This document shows positions 1 through 7,906 of a stretch of 14,436 nucleotides of DNA, piece by piece (positions within the stretch are counted from its first letter, which is position 1; each line of letters begins with the position of its first letter). This stretch comes from HGM12587 sp945786935 (GTDB lineage Bacteria > Bacillota > Clostridia > Lachnospirales > Lachnospiraceae): contig CALZFY010000062.1 of assembly GCA_945786935.1 (NCBI GenBank), positions 1 through 14,436 of the forward strand, read 5' to 3'. Made by a program: the position numbers and the translations under genes. Under the pieces are notes generated by a model that was not told the DNA's origin, did no database searches, and saw only the letters and a list, made by a program, of their open reading frames with translations.

Positions 1-916
1 TCAAAGAGAAGAACCAGGTGAGAAAAACACAGCCTCCCAGTAAAAGTACGGTTTCAAAAACAGTGTCTATGTTTTTAAGAACACCGGTGCAGCTTTCCAG
101 AAATTTAAAGGTCAGTCCATGGAACAGGTAGATGGCCATGGTACGGGTTCCGATATAAGAGATGGAAAGCTTTTTCTCCGTCATCAGGATCAGAAGTGCA
201 TATGTCATCAAAAATCCGATGACATACATAAAAATTCGCCATAAAACACCCGTCATCATGGTCTGGTGCATGGTTTCATAGCTGTATCTTCCATAAAAGA
301 TCAGCATGGTCGTGATCCGTTTCCATCCCATCAGGCACAAAACCAGGGAGATTCCGGATACAATTACCGCTGCCAGTATTTTCATTTTCTGCGTGCGAAG
401 CCTTGTAAGCCTTTCCCGGTCAAGGTATGTGCCTGCCAGATAGAAGGGGTAAAAAACAAGGGCTCTTGGAATGGTCAGGAAATTATCCTCCATACCGGAA
501 AAACCAATGAGGATTCCGGCAAAAAGCGCCAGCATAAAATGAAAAGGAAGCTTTTTGACATAAGGAGTAATGACCCTCCAGAAAAACAGTGCCATGAGGT
601 ACCAGAGAGTAAACTTAGGATTTAAAAGTGCCAGCTGCGTACTCTTATGAAGAACCAGCACATACCAAAGGTAGTAGATTACTTCATAGATAAGATACGG
701 AAGAGCCAGCCTTTTTACTGTCACAAGGAGGGGCAGCTCTTTCTTTGAAAAATAACCGGAAATAAAGATGAATGCCGGCATATGAAAGGATACGATGACC
801 CATTTTAGCAGCAGTAAAAAGGTATTATCAGAAGCACCGGGACCGACAAAATGTCCTGCAACTACAAGGAAAATAAGGAAGACCTTGCAGTTGTCGAAAA
901 GATAGTCTCTTGTCAT
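1..916 (-). CDS. Acyltransferase-3 family membrane protein, fucose 4-O-acetylase-like (partial, C-terminus beyond window)
   Basis: I translated the minus strand from the ATG at 916-914; it is open for 305 codons to the window edge, so the C-terminus is missing. The protein starts MTRDYLFDNCKVFLIFLVVAG and then has His22, the conserved His of acyltransferase-3 proteins, in the first membrane segment. Many hydrophobic segments follow, with HMPAFIFISGYF near residue 45 and TRTMAIYLFHG near residue 275, both typical of this family. Family members O-acetylate or otherwise acylate surface sugars or lipids at the membrane; the substrate here cannot be told. The start overlaps the tgt stop as ATGA, with a GGAG ribosome site 8 bases upstream inside tgt, so it is probably translated from the tgt message. 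The family call is firm; the fucose acetylase subgroup is a guess from the N-terminal pattern. Confidence 0.82.
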   Translation of the reverse strand, partial: MTRDYLFDNCKVFLIFLVVAGHFVGPGASDNTFLLLLKWVIVSFHMPAFIFISGYFSKKELPLLVTVKRLALPYLIYEVIYYLWYVLVLHKSTQLALLNPKFTLWYLMALFFWRVITPYVKKLPFHFMLALFAGILIGFSGMEDNFLTIPRALVFYPFYLAGTYLDRERLTRLRTQKMKILAAVIVSGISLVLCLMGWKRITTMLIFYGRYSYETMHQTMMTGVLWRIFMYVIGFLMTYALLILMTEKKLSISYIGTRTMAIYLFHGLTFKFLESCTGVLKNIDTVFETVLLLGGCVFLTWFFSL

Positions 917-2043
917 TTGTTCTGCTCCATTCCGGATAGTTTTTCTTTTTTATACTGTGCAAATCTGCCATCATCCAGGGCATCTCTGATCTCTTCCATC
1001 ATATGATTGTAAAAATACAGGTTATGAAGCACGCAAAGTCTCATGCCTAGCATTTCTTTTGCTTTCAGTAAATGTCTGATATAAGCACGGGAGTAGCGGC
1101 GGCACGCCGGACACTGACAGCCTTCCTCGATAGGGCGTTCGTCCAGCTCGTATTTTGCATTGAAAAGGTTCAGCTTTCCCTGGTTTGTGTAAACATGGCC
1201 GTGGCGTCCGTTTCGGCTGGGGTAAACGCAGTCAAAGAAATCTACCCCTCGTTCCACTGCCTCCAGAATATTCTGTGGGGTACCAACGCCCATGAGATAG
1301 GTCGGTTTGTCCACCGGAAGGTAAGGAACCGTCGCTTCAATGATGCGGTACATATCCTCGTGGCTTTCGCCTACGGCAAGGCCGCCCAAAGCGTAGCCGT
1401 TAAGATCCATGTCAGCAATACGTTTGGCATGTTCGATACGCACATCCTCTAAAATTCCGCCCTGATTGATACCAAAAAGCATCTGATGCCTGTTGATGGT
1501 ATCGTCCAGGCTGTTTAATCGGGCCATTTCCTCCTTACAGCGGGCAAGCCATCGGGTGGTGCGCGCTACCGATGCTTCAATGTAGCTACGCTCTGCCACA
1601 CTGCTTGGACATTCATCAAATGCCATGGCAATGGTAGAGCCTAAATTGGACTGGATCTGCATACTTTCTTCCGGTCCCATGAAAATCTTACGGCCATCGA
1701 TATGGGAGTTAAAATAAACCCCCTCTTCCTTGATCTTTCTCATTTTTGCCAGAGAAAATACCTGAAATCCGCCGGAATCGGTAAGAATCGGTCTTTGCCA
1801 GTTCATAAATTTATGGAGACCGCCAAATTCCTTGATCAGTTTATCACCCGGACGGACATGTAAATGATAGGTATTGGATAATTCAACCTGACAGCCAATG
1901 GCCTCTAAATCTTCTGTGGAAACAGCTCCCTTAATGGCCGCTACAGTTCCAACATTCATAAATACAGGGGTCTGGATTACGCCGTGGACTGTATGAAATT
2001 CACCGCGTTTTGCCATACCCTCTCTTTTTAATAACTTGTACAT
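913..2043 (-). CDS. tgt: tRNA-guanine transglycosylase (queuosine biosynthesis)
   Basis: This enzyme exchanges guanine-34 of GUN-anticodon tRNAs for the queuosine precursor base preQ1. The start at 2043 (376 aa, normal family length) is chosen because AGGAG lies 6 bases upstream; the ATG at 2073 has no ribosome site. Visible motifs are NTYHLHVRPG (57-66), LTDSGGFQVF with Asp89 as the general base, FDEC (142-145), GGLAVGE (220-226) and FFDCV with the nucleophile Asp271. A zinc site is formed by Cys309, Cys311, Cys314 and His340. FDEC and LAVG match preQ1-using bacterial enzymes rather than queuine-using ones, which carry other residues there (established knowledge, recalled). The segment after the nucleophile reads YPSRNGRHG instead of the common xPTRxARxG, a conservative variant. 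It is first gene of a minus-strand pair with the acyltransferase and has its own promoter. Confidence 0.97.
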   Translation of the reverse strand: MYKLLKREGMAKRGEFHTVHGVIQTPVFMNVGTVAAIKGAVSTEDLEAIGCQVELSNTYHLHVRPGDKLIKEFGGLHKFMNWQRPILTDSGGFQVFSLAKMRKIKEEGVYFNSHIDGRKIFMGPEESMQIQSNLGSTIAMAFDECPSSVAERSYIEASVARTTRWLARCKEEMARLNSLDDTINRHQMLFGINQGGILEDVRIEHAKRIADMDLNGYALGGLAVGESHEDMYRIIEATVPYLPVDKPTYLMGVGTPQNILEAVERGVDFFDCVYPSRNGRHGHVYTNQGKLNLFNAKYELDERPIEEGCQCPACRRYSRAYIRHLLKAKEMLGMRLCVLHNLYFYNHMMEEIRDALDDGRFAQYKKEKLSGMEQNK

Positions 2044-2049
2044 AGAAAT

Positions 2050-2054
2050 CTCCT
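2050..2054 (-). promoter_or_regulatory. Ribosome binding site deciding the tgt start
   Basis: On the minus strand AGGAG stands 6 bases before the ATG at 2043. The in-frame ATG 10 codons upstream (2073) has no such site, so the shorter 376-residue protein is preferred. Confidence 0.85.
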
Positions 2055-2129
2055 GATATATCTTGAATTGCATCTGTCCATGATGATATACTAATTAACT
2101 AAGGCAGATATCAAAACAGATACGAAAAC

Positions 2130-2158
2130 AGTATAAGTGATAGAAAGACTTTCGTCAA
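2130..2158 (-). promoter_or_regulatory. Sigma-A-type promoter for tgt
   Basis: Read on the minus strand, TTGACG (2158-2153) and TATACT (2135-2130) are separated by exactly 17 bases, close to the housekeeping consensus. The predicted start near 2123 gives a leader of about 80 bases. I looked for a preQ1 riboswitch in this leader and did not find its C-rich loop and A-rich tail. The rest of the divergent gap (2159-2238) must carry the aroC promoter, but I see only weak candidates there. Confidence 0.8.
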
Positions 2159-2238
2159 TTTATATCCGTGATGCCACTTAGAAACCTTTTCAAATTTGGC
2201 TTAGGCATCAGAATAGTAGCGGAAGAATGAGGTAACAT

Positions 2239-3348
2239 ATGTCAGCAGGATCAGGAATCGGCAGACTTTTCAGGGTAACGACCTGGGGAGAATCCCATGG
2301 AAAGGGCGTAGGCGTTGTGGTAGACGGATGCCCTGCAGGGCTTTTCCTTTGTGAAGAAGATATCCAAATCTATTTAAATAGAAGAAAACCGGGTACATCA
2401 AAGTTTACGACTCCCCGGAAGGAAGATGATCTCGTGGAAATTTTATCCGGGGTATTTGAAGGCAAAACCACAGGGGCACCTATTTCCATGGTGGTATTTA
2501 ATAAGACCCAGAGAAGTAAAGATTACAGTGAGATCGCTTCCTATTACAGACCCGGACATGCGGACTATACATACGATTGCAAATACGGTTTCCGGGATTA
2601 CACCGGAGGCGGCCGCTCTTCCGGAAGAGAAACCATTGCAAGAGTAGCAGCGGGGGCCATCGCGGCAAAGCTTTTAAAAGAAATGGGTATCCGGGTGGAG
2701 GCCTATACGAAGGCCATCGGTCCGGTGAGCATTTCTGGGGAACATTTTGATTTAGAGAAGCGGCTGGAAAATGCAGTCTGTATGCCGGATGAAAAAGCCG
2801 CGAAGGAAGCAGAAAAATATCTGGAGAGCTGTATGGCAGACCATAATTCTTCCGGCGGTATCATCGAATGCAGAATTAACGGTGTACCCGCAGGACTTGG
2901 GGAGCCGTGCTTCGACAAATTAAGCGCGGATCTTGGAAAAGCGATATTGTCTGTCGGTGCTGTGAAAGGCTTTGAGATTGGTGACGGTTTCGGTGTGGCA
3001 AAAGCAACGGGCCTTACAAACAATGATGCCTTTGCCTTTGACGAAGCTGGAAAAGTCATGAAAAAGACCAACCATGCCGGAGGAATCTTAGGAGGTATTT
3101 CCGACGGAAGTGAAATTATCTTCCGGGCAGCCATCAAGCCCACACCTTCCATTCATGCAACCCAGGAAACCGTCAATAAAAACGGGGAAAACATTTCCAT
3201 CAATATCAAGGGACGCCACGACCCGGTCATCGTACCAAGAGCAGTGGTGGTAGTAGAGTGTATGGCAGCCATTACAGTGCTGGATGCCCTTCTGGTCAAT
3301 ATGAGTTCCCGGGTAGACCGGATTAAAGAATTTTATGAAAAAATATAG
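2239..3348 (+). CDS. aroC: Chorismate synthase
   Basis: Catalyses the last shikimate-pathway step, converting EPSP (5-enolpyruvylshikimate-3-phosphate) to chorismate using reduced FMN, in the cytoplasm as a tetramer. At 369 aa it is full length. The signatures are all present: WGESHG (16-21) with active-site His20, RPGHAD (104-109) with His107, GGGRSSGRETIARVAAGA (123-140) and KGRHDP (324-329) with Asp328. NRRKPG (47-52) is the usual basic FMN/substrate segment. TGAGGT at 2229-2234 precedes the ATG at 2239. It is the first gene of a co-directional cluster; the next gene begins 15 bases after its stop. No other shikimate genes are in the window. Confidence 0.98.
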   Translation: MSAGSGIGRLFRVTTWGESHGKGVGVVVDGCPAGLFLCEEDIQIYLNRRKPGTSKFTTPRKEDDLVEILSGVFEGKTTGAPISMVVFNKTQRSKDYSEIASYYRPGHADYTYDCKYGFRDYTGGGRSSGRETIARVAAGAIAAKLLKEMGIRVEAYTKAIGPVSISGEHFDLEKRLENAVCMPDEKAAKEAEKYLESCMADHNSSGGIIECRINGVPAGLGEPCFDKLSADLGKAILSVGAVKGFEIGDGFGVAKATGLTNNDAFAFDEAGKVMKKTNHAGGILGGISDGSEIIFRAAIKPTPSIHATQETVNKNGENISINIKGRHDPVIVPRAVVVVECMAAITVLDALLVNMSSRVDRIKEFYEKI

Positions 3349-3363
3349 AAAGGATTCCGGATT

Positions 3364-5160
3364 ATGAGACTTGGAGTGACAAAAAAACAAAAAGGGTACT
3401 GCTTTGCCTTTGCCAATGGGACAGGAGAGCCGTGTACACTGCTTTTATATAAAAGAGGTGAAAAACTTCCTGAGAAGAAGGTCCCTATGACCCGTACCAT
3501 GGGAGATATTTATGCTGCCTGCGTGGAAAAGATCAGTGCAAAAAATTATGAATATGCCTACCAGGTAGGGGAAAAGATCGTGTTGGATCCTTATGCCACA
3601 GGAATCTCCGGAAAAGGGAAATTCGGAGAACAGGTAGATCCATCCTGCCTTCGCTGTACCTTCGACCATGCGGAGTATCCATGGGAGGATGACAGGCATC
3701 CGGAAACACCGTTTTCAGAATCCCTGATCTACTGTACCCATTTAAGAGGCTATACCATGGACAAGTCCTCCAGAGTAAGAGCCAAGGGTACCTTTAAGGG
3801 AATGATAGAAAAGATTCCCTATCTGGTTTCCTTAGGCGTAAAGCAGCTGGAGCTGATGCCCATTTATGAATTTGAGGAGTTTCCGCGTCCAAAGAAAAAA
3901 ACATCCATGTATGAGCCGGAGGCTACGCCGGAAACTTTGAAATTAAATTACTGGGGGTATACCTCCGGATTTTATTTTGCACCGAAGGCCAGTTATGCTG
4001 CCGGAAAAGATCCTGCAAGAGAGTTAAAGGATCTGGTAAAGGCACTCCATAAGGCAGGGATTGAGCTGATTATGGAATTCTATTTTGAAGAATCCACAGC
4101 GCCTTACCTTGTGATGGACTGTTTAAAATACTGGGTGGAAGAGTACCATATCGATGGCATCCACATTAACCGCAGTGCCGTGCCTATGAAGAATCTTGTC
4201 ATGGATCCGGCCTTTAAGACAACGAAAATATTTACGGAATACTTTGAAACCTCAGAGCTTTTGGAGGAACCGAAAAAAGCAGACAGAAGGCACCTGGCAG
4301 AGTACCGGGACGGATTTTTAATTGACGCAAGACGTCTGTTAAAGGGAGACGAGGATATGCTTCGTTCCTTTGCAGAAAAATCCAGAAGAAATCCGGACAA
4401 TATCGGTGTTGTAAACTACATGGCAAACCATAATGGATTTACCATGATGGATATGGTCTCCTATGACGAGAAGCATAATGAAGCCAATGGGGAAAATAAC
4501 CGGGACGGCAACAACTATAACTACAGCTGGAACTGCGGCATAGAAGGTGCCTGCAGCAAAAAAGCCATTGCCCAGCTTCGCTTAAAACAGCTTCGCAATG
4601 CCTTTGCCATGCTGATGTTTGCCCAGGGAATTCCGCTCATTTACGGTGGTGATGAATTTTGTAATTCCCAGAAGGGAAATAATAATGTTTACGGACAGGA
4701 CAATGAGCTGTCCTGGGTTTCCTGGAACCGTTCCAAAGCATCCCAGCAGCTTTTGGATTATGTAAAGCAGCTCATTGCATTTCGAAAAGAGCACGGAGCC
4801 TTCCATATGAAGAAGGAAGCATCCATGACTGATTATAAATCCACCGGAGTACCGGATCTTTCTTACCACGTAGAGAGCGCATGGTATGGCGGCTTTGAAG
4901 CCTACCGCCGTCATTTGGGTATGATGTACGGCGCAGGCTACGGAGAGGAAAATACCATCTACGTGGCCTATAACCTTCACCAGTCAGAGCATGAATTCGG
5001 TTTGCCTTTGTTGCCCAAGAAAAAAGTGTGGAAAAAGATCTTCGACACCTCCGGCGATGTGGACAACTTCTGTTTGGAAGGTGAAAAAATCGAAAAGCAA
5101 CGGACATTGAAGTTAAGCGGCAGAACGATCTGTGTGCTGGAAGGAATGTCAGATGAATAA
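3364..5160 (+). CDS. GH13/GlgX-like protein with lost catalytic residues (probable pseudoenzyme)
   Basis: 598 aa. Residues about 10-85 resemble a CBM48-type beta-sandwich, ending in LDPYATG. Residues about 118-480 are a GH13 barrel of the GlgX/isoamylase/pullulanase group: IYCTHLRGYT (122-131), GTFKGMIEKIPYLVSLGVKQ (142-161), HNEANGENNRDG (371-382) and GIPLIYGGDEF (422-432). A C-terminal beta-domain follows. True members cut alpha-1,6 branch points of glycogen. Here the nucleophile motif GFRFD reads GIHIN (265-269), so Arg becomes His267 and Asp becomes Asn269. The transition-state Asp of HDGF is Asn357 in HNGF, and DVVYNH reads EFYFEE (238-243). Only a Glu at the acid/base position (Glu292) may remain. 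I therefore infer no normal hydrolase activity; glycan binding or regulation is possible. The reading frame is intact, so this is not decay. AAAGGA (3349-3354) is the ribosome site. Confidence 0.88.
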   Translation: MRLGVTKKQKGYCFAFANGTGEPCTLLLYKRGEKLPEKKVPMTRTMGDIYAACVEKISAKNYEYAYQVGEKIVLDPYATGISGKGKFGEQVDPSCLRCTFDHAEYPWEDDRHPETPFSESLIYCTHLRGYTMDKSSRVRAKGTFKGMIEKIPYLVSLGVKQLELMPIYEFEEFPRPKKKTSMYEPEATPETLKLNYWGYTSGFYFAPKASYAAGKDPARELKDLVKALHKAGIELIMEFYFEESTAPYLVMDCLKYWVEEYHIDGIHINRSAVPMKNLVMDPAFKTTKIFTEYFETSELLEEPKKADRRHLAEYRDGFLIDARRLLKGDEDMLRSFAEKSRRNPDNIGVVNYMANHNGFTMMDMVSYDEKHNEANGENNRDGNNYNYSWNCGIEGACSKKAIAQLRLKQLRNAFAMLMFAQGIPLIYGGDEFCNSQKGNNNVYGQDNELSWVSWNRSKASQQLLDYVKQLIAFRKEHGAFHMKKEASMTDYKSTGVPDLSYHVESAWYGGFEAYRRHLGMMYGAGYGEENTIYVAYNLHQSEHEFGLPLLPKKKVWKKIFDTSGDVDNFCLEGEKIEKQRTLKLSGRTICVLEGMSDE

Positions 5161-5704
5161 AATATGGGGTCATTTTAAGACCATTACGACCCATAAGCTG
5201 GTCGTGATGAGAGAATGCTTTAAGATCGGTTTGTACCGGCAGGGACTTTTGCATGACATGTCAAAGTACGGACCTACAGAATTTATACAGGGCTGCAGAA
5301 ACTATCAGGGAACTGCCAGTCCTCATTTAAAGGAGCGGGAGAAAAAGGGGTATTCTTCCGCCTGGCTCCATCACAAAGGACGCAACAAACATCATTTTGA
5401 ATATTGGATCGATTACAGTCCCAATAATCATGATGGCATGGTGGGCTGTAAGATGCCGCCAAATTATGTTGCGGAGATGATGATGGACCGCATTGCAGCA
5501 TCGAAGGTATATAATAAGGGACATTATGATCAGCATATGCCGCTTGCGTATTATGAGCGTGGGAAGCATGCCTATATGATCCATCCGGAAACGAGGGCAC
5601 TTTTGGAATATCTGCTTCGTATGCTGGATCAGCAGGGGGAGGATGTAACCTTTGATTACATCCGGAAAAATTTAGTCGGAAAGAAGGAATATCCGAAATT
5701 TTAA
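5153..5704 (+). CDS. DUF5662 family protein
   Basis: 183 aa, soluble, function unknown. The ATG at 5153 is preferred over the in-frame ATG at 5132 because AAGGA lies 8 bases upstream and the family begins with this M-x-K-I-W-x-HFKTIT pattern. It overlaps the preceding GH13-like gene by 8 bases. Conserved-looking histidines are His34-Asp35 (GLLHDMSKYGPTEF), His73-His74 and His80-His81 (WLHHKGRNKHHFEYW) and His144 (IHPET). This His/Asp set in a helical protein looks like a metal site, and the HD pair recalls HD-domain hydrolases, but that link is inference. The DUF5662 assignment is from memory of the family pattern and is fairly secure. Position in the cluster gives no clear clue to function. 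Confidence 0.85.
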   Translation: MNKIWGHFKTITTHKLVVMRECFKIGLYRQGLLHDMSKYGPTEFIQGCRNYQGTASPHLKEREKKGYSSAWLHHKGRNKHHFEYWIDYSPNNHDGMVGCKMPPNYVAEMMMDRIAASKVYNKGHYDQHMPLAYYERGKHAYMIHPETRALLEYLLRMLDQQGEDVTFDYIRKNLVGKKEYPKF

Positions 5705-5721
5705 GGTTTCGGGTGAGAAAT

Positions 5722-6078
5722 ATGAAATACGTAAAACAGTTTGCATTGATCGCATTGATGACATTCCTTGGGGAATGCTTAAACCGCCTGCTTCCATTGC
5801 CGGTACCTGCCAGTATCTATGGAATGCTTCTTTTGTTTGTCTGTCTTCAGACAGGGATTCTGAAGCTTTCACAGATCGAGGAGACGGCGGATCTTTTTCT
5901 GGCAGTGATGCCGCTTTTCTTTATTTCGCCTACAGTCAGCCTGATGGTTACCATTGGAATTATCAAAGACAGCCTTCTGGGAATCATTGGGGTATGTGTC
6001 CTTTCCACCGCAGTGGTGATGGTGGTGACAGGGCTGGTATCTCAGGCCGTGATTCGTCATGAAAGGAAGGAGAAGTAA
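5722..6078 (+). CDS. lrgA: LrgA/CidA family membrane protein
   Basis: 118 aa with about four hydrophobic segments and a basic tail (RHERKEK). The pattern LPLPVPASIYGMLLLF (near 25-40) and the segment around AVMPLFFISPTV are typical of LrgA/CidA proteins. Members were first described as holin/antiholin-like regulators of murein hydrolase release; related pairs are now linked to pyruvate or glycolate transport. The ATG at 5722 gives the usual MKYxKQF start and has GGGTGAG just upstream; a GTG at 5713 (three codons earlier) with TAAGG upstream is an alternative. It begins 17 bases after the DUF5662 stop, and lrgB follows 4 bases after its own stop, so the two are surely co-translated. Confidence 0.92.
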   Translation: MKYVKQFALIALMTFLGECLNRLLPLPVPASIYGMLLLFVCLQTGILKLSQIEETADLFLAVMPLFFISPTVSLMVTIGIIKDSLLGIIGVCVLSTAVVMVVTGLVSQAVIRHERKEK

Positions 6079-6082
6079 GCAT

Positions 6083-6778
6083 ATGAATGAGTTTGTATTA
6101 TCTTCCGTATATTTTGGTATGGTATTAAGCCTTCTTTGTTACTGGGTGGCATTAAAAATTGCTGCAAAAGTAAAAAATACTCTTTGCAATCCGCTTCTGG
6201 TGTGCTGTGGTCTGATCATCGCGGTGCTGCTGATCTTTGATATTGACTATGAGACCTATGACAGGGGAGCAAGTTACCTTACCTATTTTTTGACTCCGGC
6301 CACAGTATGTCTGGCAGTGCCGCTGTATCGGCAGTTTCAGGTGCTTAAGTCCAACTGGAAGGCGATTTTGCTTGGTATTTTTGCAGGCTGTGTGTCCTGC
6401 ATGGTGATCATTGTAGCAGTAGCTTTGGTGCTTTCTTTCGAAGGAGCATTGACAGCATCCATTTTACCAAAATCCATTACCACAGCCATTGCCATCGGAC
6501 TTTCCGAGGAGATGGGAGGAATGCCTTCCGTCACGGTTGCCTGTGTCGTATTTACCGGAATTTTCGGAGCCTGCACGGCATCTGCATTTTTCAAACTGTT
6601 TAAAATTGAGGAGCCTGTTGCCCAGGGTCTGGCCTGCGGAACATCCGCCCATGCCATCGGTACCTCCGTTGCATTGGAGATGGGAGATGTGCAGGGAGCC
6701 ATGAGCAGTCTTGCCATAGTGGTGACCGGAATCGTGACGGTGGTCATTGCACCCATCGTCATGGGATTTTTAGCATAA
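6083..6778 (+). CDS. lrgB: LrgB/CidB family membrane protein
   Basis: 231 aa, the usual length, strongly hydrophobic with about six to eight membrane segments. The family core is clear: LPKSITTAIAIGLSEEMGGM (near 135-155), then VFTGIFGAC and GTSAHAIGTSVALEMGD (near 190-210). It works with LrgA in the same membrane complex, either in control of cell-wall hydrolases or as a small organic acid carrier; the sequence alone does not decide. ATG 6083 is chosen over the in-frame ATG at 6059 because the latter lies inside lrgA, while AAGGAG at 6067-6072 serves 6083. It is the last gene of the aroC cluster. No hairpin-plus-T terminator is visible after the stop. Confidence 0.95.
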   Translation: MNEFVLSSVYFGMVLSLLCYWVALKIAAKVKNTLCNPLLVCCGLIIAVLLIFDIDYETYDRGASYLTYFLTPATVCLAVPLYRQFQVLKSNWKAILLGIFAGCVSCMVIIVAVALVLSFEGALTASILPKSITTAIAIGLSEEMGGMPSVTVACVVFTGIFGACTASAFFKLFKIEEPVAQGLACGTSAHAIGTSVALEMGDVQGAMSSLAIVVTGIVTVVIAPIVMGFLA

Positions 6779-6823
6779 AAAGCATAAAAATAACATAAAC
6801 TTTTTGCACATCTGAAAAGGAAA

Positions 6824-6851
6824 TTGTCAAAGGATACAGAATCTATATAGT
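6824..6851 (+). promoter_or_regulatory. Probable sigma-A promoter of the dgt-dnaG-rpoD operon
   Basis: TTGTCA (6824-6829) and TATAGT (6846-6851) are separated by 16 bases. The predicted start near 6858 leaves a leader of about 30 bases before dgt, with AGGAGAGG at 6875-6882. No other good promoter is seen between lrgB and dgt. Confidence 0.65.
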
Positions 6852-6889
6852 AGAACCGATAACTCTTTTTACACAGGAGAGGTATTTCT

Positions 6890-7894
6890 ATGACAATACG
6901 GGAAAAGCAGGAGCAGTGGGAGGCACAGTATTTAAGTACTTATGCAGCCTTAAGTAAAAATTCCAGAGGCAGGGACCGCTATGAGCCCCAGTGCGACATT
7001 CGTCCCGTCTATCAAAGGGACAGGGACCGGATCTTGCACAGCAAGTCCTTTCGCCGTCTGAAACATAAGACCCAGGTGTTTTTGACACCCCAGGGAGATC
7101 ATTACCGGACACGACTGACCCATACACTGGAGGTTTCCCAAAATGCACGGACCATTGCCAAGGCACTTCGTCTGAACGAAGACCTGGTGGAAGCCATTGC
7201 ATTGGGGCATGACCTTGGACATACACCTTTTGGACATGCGGGTGAACGGGCATTAAATGCTTTGTGTTCCAAGGGCTTCGGACATTTTGAACAGAGTGTG
7301 CGAGTGGTGGAAAAGCTGGAAAACGGAGGAAGAGGGTTGAATTTAACCTATGAAGTCCGGGACGGTATCCGAAATCACCGAACTTCCGGAAGACCCAGTA
7401 CCCTGGAAGGGAAGATCGTTCGTTTGTCGGATAAGATCGCTTATATTAACCATGATATTGATGATGCCATCCGGGCAGGGATTCTGGTAGCAGAAGACAT
7501 CCCAAAGGAATATACCCGGGTGCTTGGAAACACTACCAGCCAGAGACTCAATACCATGATCCACGATATTGTAAAACACAGTGAAGGCAAGCCGGACATT
7601 ATCATGTCTGAGGATGTGAGCAAGGCTATGGCCGGTCTTCGTAAATTTATGTTTGCCAATGTATACACCAACCCCAAAGCAAAAGCGGAGGAACAAAAGG
7701 CCCAGGATATGCTGGAGCATTTGTTTTCCTTTTATAAGGAGCATCCGGAAAAAATGTCTGAGGAGTATGTGGATATGCTGGAAAACAGAGGGGAAGCCTT
7801 AGAGGATGTGGTCTGTGACTACATTTCCGGCATGACCGATCAATATGCTATACAGAAATTCCAGGAGTATTTTGTACCAAGATCCTGGAGCTAA
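6890..7894 (+). CDS. dgt: dNTP triphosphohydrolase, HD superfamily (dGTPase-like)
   Basis: 334 aa. Hydrolyses deoxynucleoside triphosphates to the nucleoside plus triphosphate, helping balance dNTP pools. The N-terminal part has the family sequence ILHSKSFRRLKHKTQVF (48-64). The HD metal site is visible as His78 in RLTHTLEV, His107-Asp108 in GHDLGHTPFGHAGE (with His111 and His116) and Asp181 in LSDKIAYINHD. The C-terminal region (about 250-334) is helical, as expected for the shorter Firmicutes type. Which dNTP it prefers cannot be read from sequence. It is the first gene of the replication/transcription operon; dnaG begins 12 bases after its stop. AGGAGAGG 7 bases upstream supports the start. 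Confidence 0.95.
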   Translation: MTIREKQEQWEAQYLSTYAALSKNSRGRDRYEPQCDIRPVYQRDRDRILHSKSFRRLKHKTQVFLTPQGDHYRTRLTHTLEVSQNARTIAKALRLNEDLVEAIALGHDLGHTPFGHAGERALNALCSKGFGHFEQSVRVVEKLENGGRGLNLTYEVRDGIRNHRTSGRPSTLEGKIVRLSDKIAYINHDIDDAIRAGILVAEDIPKEYTRVLGNTTSQRLNTMIHDIVKHSEGKPDIIMSEDVSKAMAGLRKFMFANVYTNPKAKAEEQKAQDMLEHLFSFYKEHPEKMSEEYVDMLENRGEALEDVVCDYISGMTDQYAIQKFQEYFVPRSWS

Positions 7895-7901
7895 TAAGGA
7901 G
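7895..7901 (+). promoter_or_regulatory. Ribosome binding site deciding the dnaG start
   Basis: TAAGGAG sits 5 bases before the ATG at 7907. The in-frame GTG at 7901 shares its first base with this site and so is unlikely to be used. Confidence 0.85.
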
Positions 7902-7906
7902 TGAAC

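Noticed and set aside
266..625. A 119-codon open frame on the plus strand
   Set aside because: It lies antisense to the acyltransferase, whose minus-strand frame is continuous and has recognisable family sequence; the plus-strand peptide has no recognisable pattern or ribosome site.
913..2043. Tgt as a queuine-salvage type enzyme
   Set aside because: FDEC and GGLAVGE match the preQ1-using bacterial form; the post-nucleophile PSRNGRHG variant is conservative and does not point to a new substrate.
2044..2123. preQ1 riboswitch in the tgt leader
   Set aside because: The leader has no preQ1-I style stem with C-rich loop and A-rich tail; queuosine-linked riboswitches are usual before preQ1 synthesis or transport genes rather than tgt.
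6779..6823. Rho-independent terminator after lrgB
   Set aside because: The stretch is A-rich with TTTTT at 6801-6805, but no GC-rich inverted repeat precedes it.
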